64,000 nt of DNA from Gymnogyps californianus (lineage: Eukaryota > Chordata > Aves > Accipitriformes > Cathartidae). Location: assembly GCF_018139145.2 (NCBI RefSeq), contig NC_059475.1:9162437-9226436 (forward strand). Reading direction: 5' to 3'. The notes beneath the pieces are model-generated. The model ran no database searches, was not told where the DNA came from, and saw only the letters and a program-made list of their open reading frames with translations. Made by a program: the position numbers and the translations under genes. Below, one piece after another: positions 1 to 13,400 of the stretch. How positions within the stretch are numbered: the first letter of the stretch is position 1; every line of letters starts with the position of its first letter.

Positions 1-329
1 ACTTATTGATGGGGAATGCCTAAGTCTTTTGGAAAGCTCTGATATACCTATATGTATTAGACGCTCTTAGCTTGTAAAAAGAGGAATAAAAAAAAATCGC
101 TAAAGCGCTGTGCTTTTGTATTATTTAACCTCTGTAAAGCATCCTCAGAGCGATGACCAACCTAAACCGCCGAGCACCGGCACGCAGGAGCTTGCAGCGG
201 CAAAAGCAAGGGCTCCGGGCTGGCCCTGAGAGGAAACACGGCCACGAGCTTCCCCCGGTGACCCCCAACCCCACCGAATTCCCGCGCCCATCACCGGGGT
301 TTATTTATCTTATATTCCCCCCCCCCCGC

Positions 330-1371
330 TGTTTAATTTTTCTGTGAGGAGAAGCGGCAGGCCGCCGCGCCCCAGCCGCGGGGGGGGGGGGGGGGGGAGG
401 CGTCCGGGCGGGCGGCAGCGGCGTCACCGTACGGTGACGCCGCTGCCGCCCGCCCGGACGCCTCCCCCCCCCCCGCGGCGGGGCAGGGCGGGAGAGCCGC
501 CCTACAAATTGCTTTACAATGCGCTCCCCGTGAGGCAACCCGCCGCCTCGGGGCGGCAGCCGGGACGGGGCGGCTGAGGCGGCTGGTCGGCCTCCACCTT
601 ATCATCGGTGACGGCCGCCCCGGAGGCCGCGGCCCACGGCGCTGCCCGCCGCTGACGCCTCTTCCCCTCAGCGGGAACAAGATGGCCCCGCCCCGGCTCC
701 TCCAACAAAGCGCCAGCGCTTCACTTGACGCGGCCCCGCCGAGAAACCGGCCTTCCCCCCCCCCGCCCCGTCTCACCGCCCGGCCCGGCCGTCCCCGCCT
801 TCAGCCCCCCCACACCCCGCCTCGGTGGCGGCTACCGCCCCCCGCCACGCTCCCCTCCAGCCGCCGCCGCCGCCGCGCTTCCCCGTCAGGCCGCAGCCGC
901 CCGTTCCCAAGTCACAGACCTCCTCCTCCTCCTCCTCCTCCCCCCGCCAGCGCTGCTGGCGGCGGCTCCGGCGGCGGCCCCCTCCGCCGCGGCCTCCCTG
1001 CCCCCCGGCCACGGAGCCGGAGCCCGTGAGCCCCAGTGCGCGCTGGCGGGGGAGGTGCATCCTGGGAAAGAGCAGCCCGACATGGGTCTCCGCCTGGCCG
1101 CCGCGCAGCCCCCGCCGCCGTCCGCAGCTCCCCTCGGCCGCCCGCCCGCCGCCCGCCGCTGAGCGGGAGGGGAGGGGAGTGGAGGCAGGGCAGGGCAGGG
1201 GGCCGGGACGCGGCGGCCTGGCCCGCGCCGGGGAGGGGGCCGCGGCGCTGCCCGCCCCGCATGAGGCAGGGGGGGGCCGCTCCCACCCGCCCCGCTCCGT
1301 CCCCGCCGCCGTCGCCCTGCGCGCAGGGCCCCAGCGGAGCCCCCGCCGCCCCGGCCCCGCGCCCTGCCCCG
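330..1371 (+). promoter_or_regulatory. QSER1: QSER1 CpG-island promoter and 5' UTR
   Basis: Very GC- and CpG-rich DNA begins abruptly near 330 and runs past the first exon to about 2130. No TATA box is evident. A YY1-type AAGATGGC motif lies at 679-686, followed at once by a GC box (CCCCGCCCC). Such motifs often sit just downstream of CpG-island start sites, so transcription probably starts around 600-700, by inference. A (TCC)n tract at 921-942 and several upstream ATGs (682, 1082, 1261) suggest a structured leader. The exact start site cannot be read from the sequence. Confidence 0.7.
387..474. repeat. 88-bp perfect inverted repeat (palindrome) in the QSER1 CpG island
   Basis: Two 44-nt arms meet with no spacer at 430/431 (centre ACCGT|ACGGT) and are perfect reverse complements. 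The outer parts are homopolymers: the left flank is an 18-G run (380-397) and the right flank an 11-C run (464-474). Beyond the runs the symmetry continues imperfectly for about 20 nt with small indels, so it is a longer quasi-palindrome with a perfect core. It could extrude as a cruciform or be a foldback assembly artefact. Confidence 0.9.
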
Positions 1372-1487
1372 ATGATGGACAGGAACTACCCGACGACCCC
1401 CAGCTTCGCCGACCCCCTGGCCCCGGCCGCCACGCAGCCCGCCGCCTCCTGGGCCTACGAGCGGGGCGCCGGCAGCCTCAAGCCCAG
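1372..1487 (+). CDS. QSER1: QSER1 coding exon 1 (residues 1-38 plus 2 nt)
   Basis: Starts ATGATGGACAGGAACTACCC, giving MMDRNYP, the start shared with PRR12. It reads in frame to AAG CCC AG before a GTGAGG donor at 1488. The second ATG (1375) has the better context, with A at -3 and G at +4; the first has C at -3. Initiation at MDRNYP is therefore equally plausible. An in-frame upstream ATG at 1261 would add 37 residues, but its context is weak and the added stretch is Pro/Ala-rich leader. Ends in phase 2. Confidence 0.9.
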
Positions 1488-4400
1488 GTGAGGAGGGTCC
1501 GCCGGGGGCTGCGGCAGGAAAGGCCGGGGTCTGGGCCGGGGCCTGGCCCGAGGGCGCCCCGAGGGGAGGCGGGCGAGGAGCCCCCTCCGGCGGGGCAAGG
1601 CAGGGCGGCGGGGGGCGTCCCTGCGGCGCGGCCGGGGGCGAGCGGGGCCCAGCGGCGCGGAGCGGCGGGTGAGGCCGGGCGGGGCGGGGGGAGCGGGCGG
1701 ACGGGCCGCGTCCCGGCGGGCCTCCGCGTCTGGGGGCACGGCTGCCGAGGCGGGCAGGGGGCGGCCGGAGCGGGCTCCCCGCCGTCCCCGGGCGCCGGCG
1801 GCCCTCGGCGGCGGGGCGGGCGGTCTCCCCGCGCGGGGCGCGCCGCCGCCGCCGCTCTCCGCCCCGGAGGCTCGCGTTGGGCTGCGGCGCGGGTTCAAGA
1901 GTTCACGCGTCCCTGCCCGGCTCCGGGAGGGAAGCGGGGCTCGGGGGCGGCGGCGGCGGGAGCGCTCCGCGTGCGCGGGGCCGCGGGCACCGGCGCAGCC
2001 CGCCGGAACAATGCTGCCTCCCGGCCGGGCGGCGGGGCCGTGGCACGCTGGGGCACCGGGCGACCTCGCCCCGCGGCGGCAGACGGCAGCCCCCGGGCCG
2101 GCGGTGGCGGCCAGCGCCGCGCTAGCATCCCCCTTCGCCCTTTATTTCTCCGCGTCGTTGTTTTTCGCTCTGTTAAGGCTGGTTAACCTCTTTGCTCTAA
2201 AGCGCTGCCCTCGGGCGTGCGGAGCCTTCTCTCAGCTAAAACTTGTATGGAGCGATTCAGTCCCACGGAGAGTTCTGTAAAGTTCCGGGAAGTGCGGGAA
2301 AAATACAGGATACCTTATTGGCTTCGGGTTGCTTTTTGATTGTATCGCTCTGCCAACTAAAACGAGTATTTTCTAGGTGATGAGATTTTTGTTATCGCCT
2401 GCCTTTTGTGTCTCTAGCATGATATATCTGCAGTTCCAATCTCGACGACGTTTAAAGGTAAAAGATAGTCTCAGGCTAAAAAATATAACGTCAAAATAGG
2501 TGTGCCTACAGATGACTCTGCATTCGATCCTGAACGTGGTCAGGCGTGTGTTCTGATCTGTCTGATAAGATTAATAGATTATCAAGTCAGAAGGACCGTT
2601 GCAATCATCTAGTCTGACTTCTTCATAATGCAGGCTATAGGCCTTTTTTTTTTCCAATCTGTGTAGGTGCAGTTAAAAATTTCCAATGAGGCAAAATTCA
2701 GCACAATTCTTGGTAAAGTGTACAAGTGGCTGGTTTGTATTTTAGTTCTTATTTCTGATCTGAAGAGGGCTACCTTTAGTTTCTAGCCATTGAATCTTGC
2801 TATAGCCTCATCGACACTGAAAATCCCATTATAACTCATGCTTTCCTAAGTGTGAATTCTTATGAATTTGTATTGATTTCTTGCTTTATGTTCTTTTTAT
2901 TAAGAAAAATAAGTAATCTTCTGAAGTTTGTTACCAGACTTTCTTTTCTCTCTCTCTTTTTTTTTTTTTTTAACTTCTGCAGTTACTCAATTTTCTTCTG
3001 GATCCCCTCCAATTCATTGTCACCCTTCCTGAATTGTGGACATTGCATTTTAGAAGCAGTTAAGTCAATCTTAAGTAAGAAGATAAGACCTCCCTGGGGT
3101 GTAAGGCTCTAGATTCCTTGTTTCACAGAGAATTGCAAGGACAGACGGTTAGTTTTTTTGGCCAAAACCTTGCCCCATGAAGCTACGTTTAGCTGGGTCC
3201 TCTGCAGAGTTGCCTACATGGCAAAGTAAGGTCTCCTACTGTTCTTTCTAATCTTTCTTCCTAATTGTTGAACTACTTTTGGTCATGTTGCTATGTTGGT
3301 TTCAATGGAAGTCAGTGACGTGTCCTTTCTGTATTGCTTTTGCAAATTCTCATCATCTATTGAGGATCATGCCATCTATTCCATGAGGAAGTTTTGGATT
3401 TTCCAGGTCATTTAAGAATATGTCGTGCAGGAGCAAGAGTGGATCCCTCTGGGATCTTAGAAGAAACACAACTGCTTTATTATTATTTTCTATATTAAAA
3501 ACAATCCCCTGGTTTCAAAAGATAACTTTAATCTTTTTAATAGCTGCTATATTAATGCAATATTAATTATATATTTTGGGAATTCCTTAATTGAAATGGC
3601 ATGGAGAACAGTCTGAAGACAAGTACCGTGCAGAAGCTCCTTGGATCAATGCCTGCTACCTTTACCAATCAAATTGTTAATCAAAAAAAAAAAATTAGTA
3701 TGACTGAGTCCATTCTTGATATGACAATGTTTATGCTATACTTTAGGAAGCAATGTCAAGACCACCTTGCTTTCAGTTCTTAAAAGTTTCATCTCGAGGC
3801 TGTGTAGATGGTGATGAATGATACGTTTTAAATGTGTTGACTGAAATGTTTTAACTTCTTTTTTTTAACCATAGCAAGGGCAGGGAAAATACTATGAATC
3901 ATATTTTGTGCTTGAAGTTCTCCTGTACTGGGTTCTTAGAGTTCACGTCATTTTAGTAAGAATTAAAATACCCTATCTTCAGCAAGATTTAAAGATTTGA
4001 ACCATGTTGGACGCAATGTTAAATACAGTCTGGGCTTGCATAGGTGTTTCTGAGTCCTCTATCACTGATAACATTTGTCTTTCTATGGATGGAGCCAGTT
4101 GCTGGGGAATTGGGATGTAAGAGTCATGCCTATCACTGCCAAGGCTTGTATCAGCCTGGAAGCAAATTGTGAAGGTATGGGTTTACTGTAAGGGAATATG
4201 CTGTCAATGTTCTCAGCTTGTGTTACAGATCACTTCACATTTTTCAAAATGGTGGTTTTGATTGTGGTTGACAGGTAGTCATCTAAACAGCCGAAGCTGC
4301 ATTAGCCTGATGTTAAATTAAAAAAATGTGTGTCATGTTCATCTGGTACTTGCTTGAAAATAATTCAGCCTTTAGGTAATATAGATAACAATATTTCATT

Positions 4401-7400
4401 CAAATTTTATTTCGTACTTATGCTGTTGCAGGCTGTGTCATGGCAGGGTATGTTCCCTTTGTGTGGAGAGCCATGTTCACAGTCTCAGCTCATCAAAATT
4501 ATTTCTCCTCCCTACAAGCGTTGCTCCTGTCTTCCTGCGCTTAACTTCAGCCATCTGGTTTTTATCCTGATCCTTATTTCTTGCAGGCACTGTTTTGTCT
4601 GTGCAATGGCAGTATTCTTATCAACTGAAAGGAAATGTGTGGTGAAGTATTATAAGGACATTGCTACCAGGCCTGCTGTGACATAACTTTTCACATGGAA
4701 TAGGAAAAGATAGCGAAACGGGGACAGGAGCTGATGGGAATCACTTGAATCACTGCGTTAACTGAGCAGAGATCGCTCCCACTGAAGAGCGTACTTGGAC
4801 AGTGCAGCTATGGCAGCCCTGTAGCAGGGGGCTGAAAGGGGTGCTCCTGTCCTCCGTGTTCCCCTTCCCCCCCCCCCCTTACATAGGCTGTCAGCATCTT
4901 GAAGGAATTTCTGATGGTTGTGTGGGCACACTACCACTTTTGACCTTTTTCTGTAGCTGTTAGAAAACATTACTTCTGTGCTGAAACTCTCTCTTTTTGT
5001 GGCACAGTCTAAAGCTAGTCCCATATTGAAGAGCAGATAACGTATGTCATGCTTACTTGTTACTTGCTCGAGAAAAACATGGTCTTCAGAAACAGATGAA
5101 CGTGTAATAGTTTGAGAGTCTGTCGTAATTGCTTGGAAAGAGAAATGGAGATAGGTGATAACGGATGAGGTTTCTGGTTGAGTGTATGTCTGACTTGGGA
5201 GTACTTCTAGGGTTTCATTCAGAGAAGGATTTTTACTAGTGGAGGGACCTCACTGTTCTTGTTTAGTTTTTACCACAGCTCTAAGACTCAAATCTTCTGC
5301 TATATGTGATTGAATGTCAGCCACAATTATTTTGTTGTTGTTTTAAATTTTATGGCAACTGCCATGGTCTCTGACGTTTCTTTATGCCTGGTAGTCTTTG
5401 TCCATCTCTGCCCTACCCAAACATATGGGGTTTTATATCATTTAGTTCAAGATGGTTCTTCACGATAGATAATACATTTGGTTAGTGTGGCCTATATTTA
5501 TGGCAGCTAATCTAAGATAATGAGTTAGTTACAGTGATAGTTCATATGCAAAATTACATAAGCGGGAGACTTAAACTTTTATGATAAACAGTTATGATTT
5601 TTTAACTTGTGTTTTTGCGTAGCTGTCAAACTAATGCTTATTGTAACAACTGTGTGATAGTGATAATTGTGATTTAGTTAAGGCTCAGTTTTAAATTCTA
5701 ATGGATTTTTGCATAGCTATAGAAACTCTAAAAGTACAGATAGTGTGTTTTAGAAAAGCATAGAACGTTTTCTTTCATCAAATGAAATTGTTCTGAGAGG
5801 TAGAACCAATATTTGTTGTTAAACACATTTCCTACAAAAAGTTCCCTATGGCATAGTATTTCGAATGTTGAAAGGTAAAGCTCATAAACTGTGAATATAT
5901 TTAGAACATTTGCTATTAAAAGGCACAGAAGGATTAAATAAACTTTATAAACATATAAAAAGGTAGGTCACTTTAAAATCTTACCAAACTTTCTGTCGCA
6001 GTTTATATCTAAAACATTTATACATACAAAATAAAACACAGGTAGTCCATGGTGTAGCATAGATACCTTACAGGGACTTGCTAACTTTTGTCGGTGGTCT
6101 TTTTTCTTTTTAACTTTCTTGTTTTAACCTGCATTCAGTACACACTGAAATAACAGCTGTGACAAGGTCAAGGATTGACTGAACAGAGAGGCTGAACATG
6201 TTCTTGCTGTATGCCCCATAGCTTTTCACAGATGCAGATGTATGGTCATCTTGTAAAATCTTTGCTAAAGTTTCAAAATGAGCCAGATAGGTTTGTTTGG
6301 AATTACGTGCTGCTTACCTGTCTAAGATCTAATGACAACTTTACATGAAACATTTTAAGCATTTTATGTCATTTTGCTGTAGTGAGAAACGGTGACATAG
6401 AACAGTGTGCAGAAGGAACGAGTTGAAACTTAGTCTGAGGGTGCAGTTACATGAGATGGCTGAACTCACTGCTCAGGCACACTGCTGCTGAAAGGGGCTC
6501 CCTTCCTCCTCCCTTGTGTTGGCTCTGGTGTTTGTGCAACTGCACAGGGAGCGGGTCTAATTTGTTAATCCATGAGAAAACTATCCTGACTGAGAAGGTG
6601 AATAGCTTTCTTTTGTTGAGTTGAAGAGGTGTGCTGGTGTACCTGTGCTGTCAGACAGGAATCCAGAGGTGGCACCAGGGGCCGAGCAGGGAGCAGAGCT
6701 GTAAGGAGTGAGCTTCGGCGGGGACTCTGCCCTGCGGTCCTGGGCAGCTTTTAAATGGGCTCAGCCTTGCCACGTCACTGTCTTCAATGAGCATCCCACT
6801 CAAATTGTACTACCTGCTTCCCTACCAGGAGCACTTAGTGTCCGGGTTGGCTGAGTGCTTGACCTCTCTTGAGATCACCTAGAATGATATTTCAGATGTG
6901 AGTGAGCCCTTTCCCATGGAGCCAACAACTTCAACACAGGTTACTGAATATGTTGTTTTGAAAGAAAGGGATTTTGTATTCTTCCACCTATGCAAAAAGT
7001 CTTTCAGTCCCATATGTGTATTTTACCTTTCATCCTGTTAACTTTAATTGTAGGCGTTTACTTTATACCACCAGAGAACAAGCTTTTCCCTTCGTTTCTT
7101 CTGTACTTTTGCCCACCTTTTATTTTTTCTTGGAGATGCTGTTGATTCTGGCATGATGCTGTCATAGGAAGGAGGTTGTTTTTAGAAAAATCTGTTCCTG
7201 TCAGGAAAAAAGCACCTATGACTGGATTATATTCATTCTAAACAATACTAGAGCTCTTATAGAGTGGGTGTATTTTCCTTGGATTTTTTTGTTTCTTGTA
7301 TTTTGCCAAAGCATTCACAAATTTGCATGTCAAAAAGTTATTTTGTATGATGAGTGCCTATTCCATACACTAAAAAACAAAAAACCCCTCCAAACCAAAA

Positions 7401-10400
7401 AACAGTTAAAAGGCAGCACATTAATAGTCTCACTTCAAACCTTCCTTAGCAGCCTTAAGTGTGACAAAAATAACTTTGAACAGCATGCAGAGTTCAGCCT
7501 TTCCAGCATGGCATTTCTTGCTGTACCATGCAAGTGACAGAGAAAGGAAAATTCTTGGAATTTTTAAGCAAAGAGAAATAATGTGCTCGGAGAGGACAGA
7601 ACTTTCAGTTATTAACTACTAGATTTACTTATCTCACTGGGCAGATTTCATAGTTTTTGGGTTTACTTCTGCTATTCCCTGTCACCTCTTCTTACATTAC
7701 TTCCTTGTTTCATTACTTTGAATGGACTATTGGGGATGAATGGACACTTACAGTTAGAGCATCCTCAGAACCTCTCTGACCGTGCGTTACAATAAATAGG
7801 AATAAAAGCTCCTTGCCCCTGAATCCCTGCATACTTGAAGTTTCTTATTTCAAAACAATTCAGCAAGAACCTACATATGTTTAGACAAGCTTTTATTTGC
7901 CCGTATTGCTTTTCTTGTTTTTCATCTTCCTTCTACATGCCTACCTCTGTTGCTTGCTTAGGACTTGTGTAAGTGTAACCAATTACATTCGGCAGGAAGA
8001 AGGCACCCTTAGGCATACTTATCTTAGAGTAATAGTATTTACATAGGAGGATACTAAGGAACATTTATTCCTTAATAACCCTATATGAATTATACTTGGG
8101 GCTGTCATACATCTAGATTTCATTGGCGATAGCTCTCTTTTTCACCTGGCAGTGTTGTGTGAGAAGAGTTTGAGGGCTCTAGCCCTTCGTCTAGTGTGTT
8201 CAGATGTCTGGCAACTTGTTCTGAAAGCTTTTGGACATCCAGAACATGCCAGACAAATGGCCACTGCACCTGTGTGGTGTGTGCGCAATCGGGCTTGTGT
8301 TTTGTGGCAGTACTGAATGTACCAGCATGTGCTGCACGTTCCATGTTGCACTTTTTTCTGACCAGGAAATCCCTTTCAGAAATACGGCAACTTAGTGTTT
8401 CACACCACATCCTGTTTACTTTCTCTCTTCTTCGTGTCAAAAATTCCAGTGCTAGACAGTGAATAATCCTTCAATTCCTGTGTTCCTCCTGTTTCGTTAC
8501 TCTCTACCAAGTCTGCCAAGAGTAGGATTTCTAATAGGTTTTTCTTGGTTGTGAACATTTGCTCATTTGCTATACAAAGAGTGATCCTAGAAAACTAACT
8601 CCGTAGGACTCTCAACAGCAACCATTTGTTAACTGCCTTCAGTTGTTGCTGGAACTGGTGACCTGGAGGTTACTGATGCTCAGTGGCACTGAAGAGAGCT
8701 GGGACTTTCTTCTTTTCCCCTCCAAAAAACTCCCATTTTGTTATTCTCTTTAAAAGAGAATACAGGTTTTTCACCAATTAAAGCAATTTTTTAGTTTGTG
8801 TGTGTGTACTGTTTTGATGTCTATTAACATTTCATTTTGTTTAAACATCTGCCTGAACATTGGGAAATCTTAAATCAATACCTGGGGCATATTTAAGGAA
8901 TTTGTTTTATATAGTGAAGTTTTTCCCATCTCAAAATAAATGCCATGTAGCTGTAACTATTTTTCTACAGTTTTGAACAGTGCACATTTTCTAGTTGAAG
9001 CATTCACAGGCAACTGAGTTCGTATGATATTTTCAGCTAAATAGTAACTGGTGACAATGAGGTAGGCAGGGTCCTCTTTGCAAGGTTAGAAATGTAAATT
9101 TAAATCTGTTTAGGACGAAGAGGTGTAAGAGCTAAATTCAAGGACTATGCTAAATTTCCTTATAAAATTAGGTCGTAACACCCTGTGATGTTTCCTTTAA
9201 TGTAAAAGACTCTTGCTGCTGCATTTTATGATGAACTTTGTTGTTAATATGTTAGATCTTTCCTGGGCACACCTCCTAAATTGGGATAGAAATGGTGTTA
9301 GTCATAGCAATGCCTCTTTATTGAATCTAAAGGAGCTCGTATGAGCTGCTTAGCCCTTGTAGTGTGTTGTGAGACAGGGAAAACACTGTACCGGACATGT
9401 AGGCGTGCTGGAAGGCTTTAGAGCCTATTTAATGGCCTTGAATTGTAGGCTGTACGGATGACCAAGCATAGTAAGATTTGTGGTCTCAGGTGTAGGCAGT
9501 GAGTAGATGCCTCGATTCTGTGCAAGTTCGGTGGCTGTGAGTCGTGAAGCCACTGATCTTCACAATGGTTCCCTATGTTGTGTGCTGAGCTCTTAGAAAT
9601 TTTAACTCCACAAAACCTTGAGAAACTGACTCTTATTTCAGTGCTGAGTCTTTGAAACTCGGTTGTGAGGGCTGTAAATCTGAGTGGGTTAGTGTTTGTG
9701 CCTTAGTTTCCCTAGATTAAAGGAGAAGATATTTCATGGATTACGGAACTGTAAAGTGCTTAGAGATTTGGTGATGAAAAGAGGTATTGCCTAAGATGGC
9801 TTTGTCAGTCGATAGGACATAGGTATTTGCGCCTCTTACCTCTTTTGTGATGAATATCTCAACTTCAGCATCGTCTTTTCCATATAATTGGAAAATAAAG
9901 GGCTTATTAAGAAATGAGATATCAAGCATTCCTATAGTACCCCAAAGGTAATACTCAAGCTTGCCACAAAATATGACACTGTAATAACTGTGGGAGGATA
10001 AAGGTTGAGAAGCATTTCAATAGCTGAAATGAATTGTATTTTTAATAAGGCACTGATGTGGCTAAGCCACATCTCGAGATAATGCTCTGCTGGTTTTTAT
10101 ATTTTGAAATAAAATTTTATTATTAAAAGTAATGAAATCTTTTTGTGTGTATCTCGGCCAACTGTAATAGAGGATTGTGCTGTGTGCTTAACCATTAATA
10201 CTGTGATGATCTTGAGAAGAGTTTCGAATATCTCCAAGTACACTTTTGACAACAGAATAGCATCACATATTGGAGTAAAAGTGCTAGAATTCCATTACTG
10301 TCTGTTACAAAAATCTTTTGAAATTGTGAGTAAAGCTCTGGAGGAGAGAAGTATTACTAATTAAAAAAAAATCACAGCTATTATCTCCATGCTGGGTAAA

Positions 10401-13400
10401 GAGAAAGTTCTTTCATACAGAAAAGGTAAGAGAAGAGGATAAATAAATGTAGAGACAAAATAATCCAGCGCCTCAAAAGGCGAGAAAAGAAGATTGCAGT
10501 TCTTTCTATGGTGTGAGCTACACAGACCATAATGGGTACTTGTTTTTCTGCAGGGAGCAGCAGAGTAGGAGCTGTCAGGGAAGATGTGTGAACCCCCAAA
10601 ACAGTGCTTGGCAAACAAATGGCTTAAAATTATTTCTGACACTGCATTATAATATAAATTCAATGGTGAATGTGGGCATATCAGTGTCTGTTTAGATGTG
10701 GGGAGTGATGATACTGACTTAAGGACATCGAAGTTAGGCTTCAATATTCAGAGCAGGAACACTGAAGCCTCCGCTCCAGACCTTGAAATCTTAAAAAGTG
10801 CATCAGGAGCTCAAAACTGGCATTATTATAGAATAGTTTAGGCAGGCTGTAGCCCCGTTACAGTAGAAAAGGGCAGGGGGAAGTGGGTCGGCTGTAAAAA
10901 AGCTTCTTAAGTAATACAGCGCTCTATGGTCAGTTTCATTTGCAATGTTCCGATCTAAACATGGTTGGCATTTTTTCCTGTGGGGTGTTTTGTGTCACTG
11001 ATTTTAATGAATTCCTCAAAAATTCCTGATAGGGGACAGAGGGGTTTCCAACAGAAACCTGCCTTGGTGCTGCCAGCCCCACTCGCCCTATGGGCTAACG
11101 GGTGGAGGGACTGCAGTGGTGTGGGGCTTCTGCGGCCACGCAGTCACCCCCAGTCCTGCAGCCCTGCTTCTGGGCACGAGGTGGGGAGCCTGAAAGCACT
11201 GGATGCTCCCCCGGCTTCTGGATTCCTGCTAGCGGGCTGGGAGCTTTGGACTTTCTCATTAAAGGAATTTGAAGTAGTTCATATTTAGAATTAATTCTAA
11301 ATTTAAAATCCCTTTACCCTTTTCTGCCTTTCATAGTGCATCTGATTCTTGTAAGCCGCAGAATTTCTTTTAGAAAGTTGCTTTGGTTAGGTTACCGAGA
11401 ATTTTTGTCAAAGCCAAGAGAAGCGGTAGTGATATTTGCCAATTCTGATTTAAAAAAAAAAAAAGATGACTTTGTTAAATGTACTGCATTTCAACCATAG
11501 ATAACCTCATCAAAAAGATGATTTAGATTATATACCTTAAAAAATAAGAACATAAAGTAGTTTGTCCAGTCCCTCCATAGTAAGTGAAGTTGAAGTTTAT
11601 AAATAGCTTATTTCTATCTGAATATTAGTTTTCACATACATAGTTGCAAGACATAGTTTAACTGATTTTTATGAAAACGGAATTATAATTGTCTTTGTTA
11701 TTAAGAACTCCACAGGTTACTTAATCAGACAAGCCAGCACTTGCACTCAGGTATTGAAGTACCAGTAAGACTATTTTGGCTTTCCTGAAGCCGTTTTGGG
11801 TTTTTTATTTTTAAAAGGATCAAGCAGAAAGAGTTCAGACACATTAACATGGGAATAAAAGGGAGATGGACCTTTTTTGCCATAAAATCTTTTTCTTAAG
11901 ATATGACGTATTCAAGTAAAGAATCGCAGGAACAGCATGAACTTCTGCTCATTCAGGCGGTTCCCTGCATGTAATTTTCTACCTCAAAATCTATTTCTTA
12001 GAAGCTCCTATCTCATCTCCTAGAAAGCAAGGAAGTAATGAGTGTTTCTTCTCGCAAGTACCTCGAGGCAGTCTTTGGTCCACATCCTGGCCGTGCTCTT
12101 GGTGGCTCTGCATATGAATTGAAGTGGGAAATTATACTTCATCATTAATGAAAGAGCAAAGGGTGATTGCCTCTGGTATGTTACGATTTGATATATTCTA
12201 CAGTGAATATGTAGTCTGTAATTACATTAAAAGGGCAGAATGTGACGTAACGAACAGTTGGGATCGTCGATAAAATACTTCTCTTCTGTGTTTTACTGAG
12301 ATACCATAGTACTGGAGTCTGATTCTGTATTTTCCATCTTTCTAAAAGTCATTTTCTATCTTGAAGAATAATATTATTAGATAGATAATAATACTCTAAA
12401 ATATTGACATCTATTTATTTTATATGTGATAATTCAAAAACAGGCCAGGCAAATGCTAAAGATGTATGCCGTTCCTAAAGGAACACTCTATGTACCTTTT
12501 AAGATGTATTAATTTTAGAGATGCTTTTCTTCTGCTTTCTCAGTGGTGGACTTTATTTTTCAAGTAGCAAATTATTTTTTCTTTTGTCTCGTGGGTACCA
12601 TAACTGTTCTAGACTGTTAAATATTCTTTCTCTTTGTGCAAATGTTGGTTGAATCTTCAAATGTTAAGGATTGTCTTGTGTCATCTAATGAGAGGATCAG
12701 GGGAATTAGATACAGGGAGTAGGCTGGCTTCCATTTTTTCCTGAACCTGCCAACATGTGCGAGCTTTGAACCAATTTTGTTCTTGCAGTGTCTTTTTTTT
12801 TTTTTAAAGTATGTCTGAGGCTGGGAAATTGAGGTGAAAAATCACATATTGTATACATTGCTAAATAAATATTTTGCACTGAAATGAGTCTCTGGGCTGA
12901 GCAGGAGTTTGTTTTCCATTGGAATTAATTTCTGAAACGTTTTCTGTTGTCTGTACGGGCTTGCTTTTAAACTTCCAGAAGTGCATTGGCCTGTCCGTTA
13001 GACAGGAGTGATTTGATGTTATTAACAGTATTAAACTCATTTAAGTGGCAACTTACTTTCTAGGCAAATCCCTCTGTCCTTTATGATTCTGCTTTCTTAG
13101 TCATTGCTTTTTTAAAATACAAGATCAAACCCATTTTTGCATTAAATATATCTACCTGTAACATTGCTTTTAACTTTCAGTTTTATTCTGAGCTGCAGGT
13201 AAACCCTAGATGCCAAATTACATTCTAGTTAGACTGTAGCAAGCGGCGGTGAACTCGGTCGCTGTTAGAATGGGCAGCTGAAGCACCTGCTGGCTGAAAG
13301 GCCACTTACCCTCCATTTCATCTCTATTAAATTGAAGTAACATTTCTAAGTAATACTCTTACGTTCTGTCTCCATGGGATGCTGTGAATAAAAGCAAATT

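Noticed and set aside
85..90. AATAAA near the left edge as the end of an upstream gene (PRRG4 precedes QSER1 in mammals, from memory)
   Set aside because: A lone hexamer in AT-rich DNA with no coding sequence before it in the window.
305..577. Near-identical peptides (RRPGGRQRRHRTVTPLPPAR) on both strands near 400-470
   Set aside because: A consequence of the perfect palindrome, not two genes.
825..2186. A 453-codon open frame across the QSER1 CpG island on the + strand
   Set aside because: Composition is Arg/Pro/Gly/Ala noise from GC-rich DNA where stops are rare. It overlaps the real exon 1 in another frame and crosses its donor.
8120..8462. Overlapping open frames on both strands in intron 1, some Cys-rich
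   Set aside because: No recognised domain, no splice-site logic, and no similarity I can name; most likely chance.
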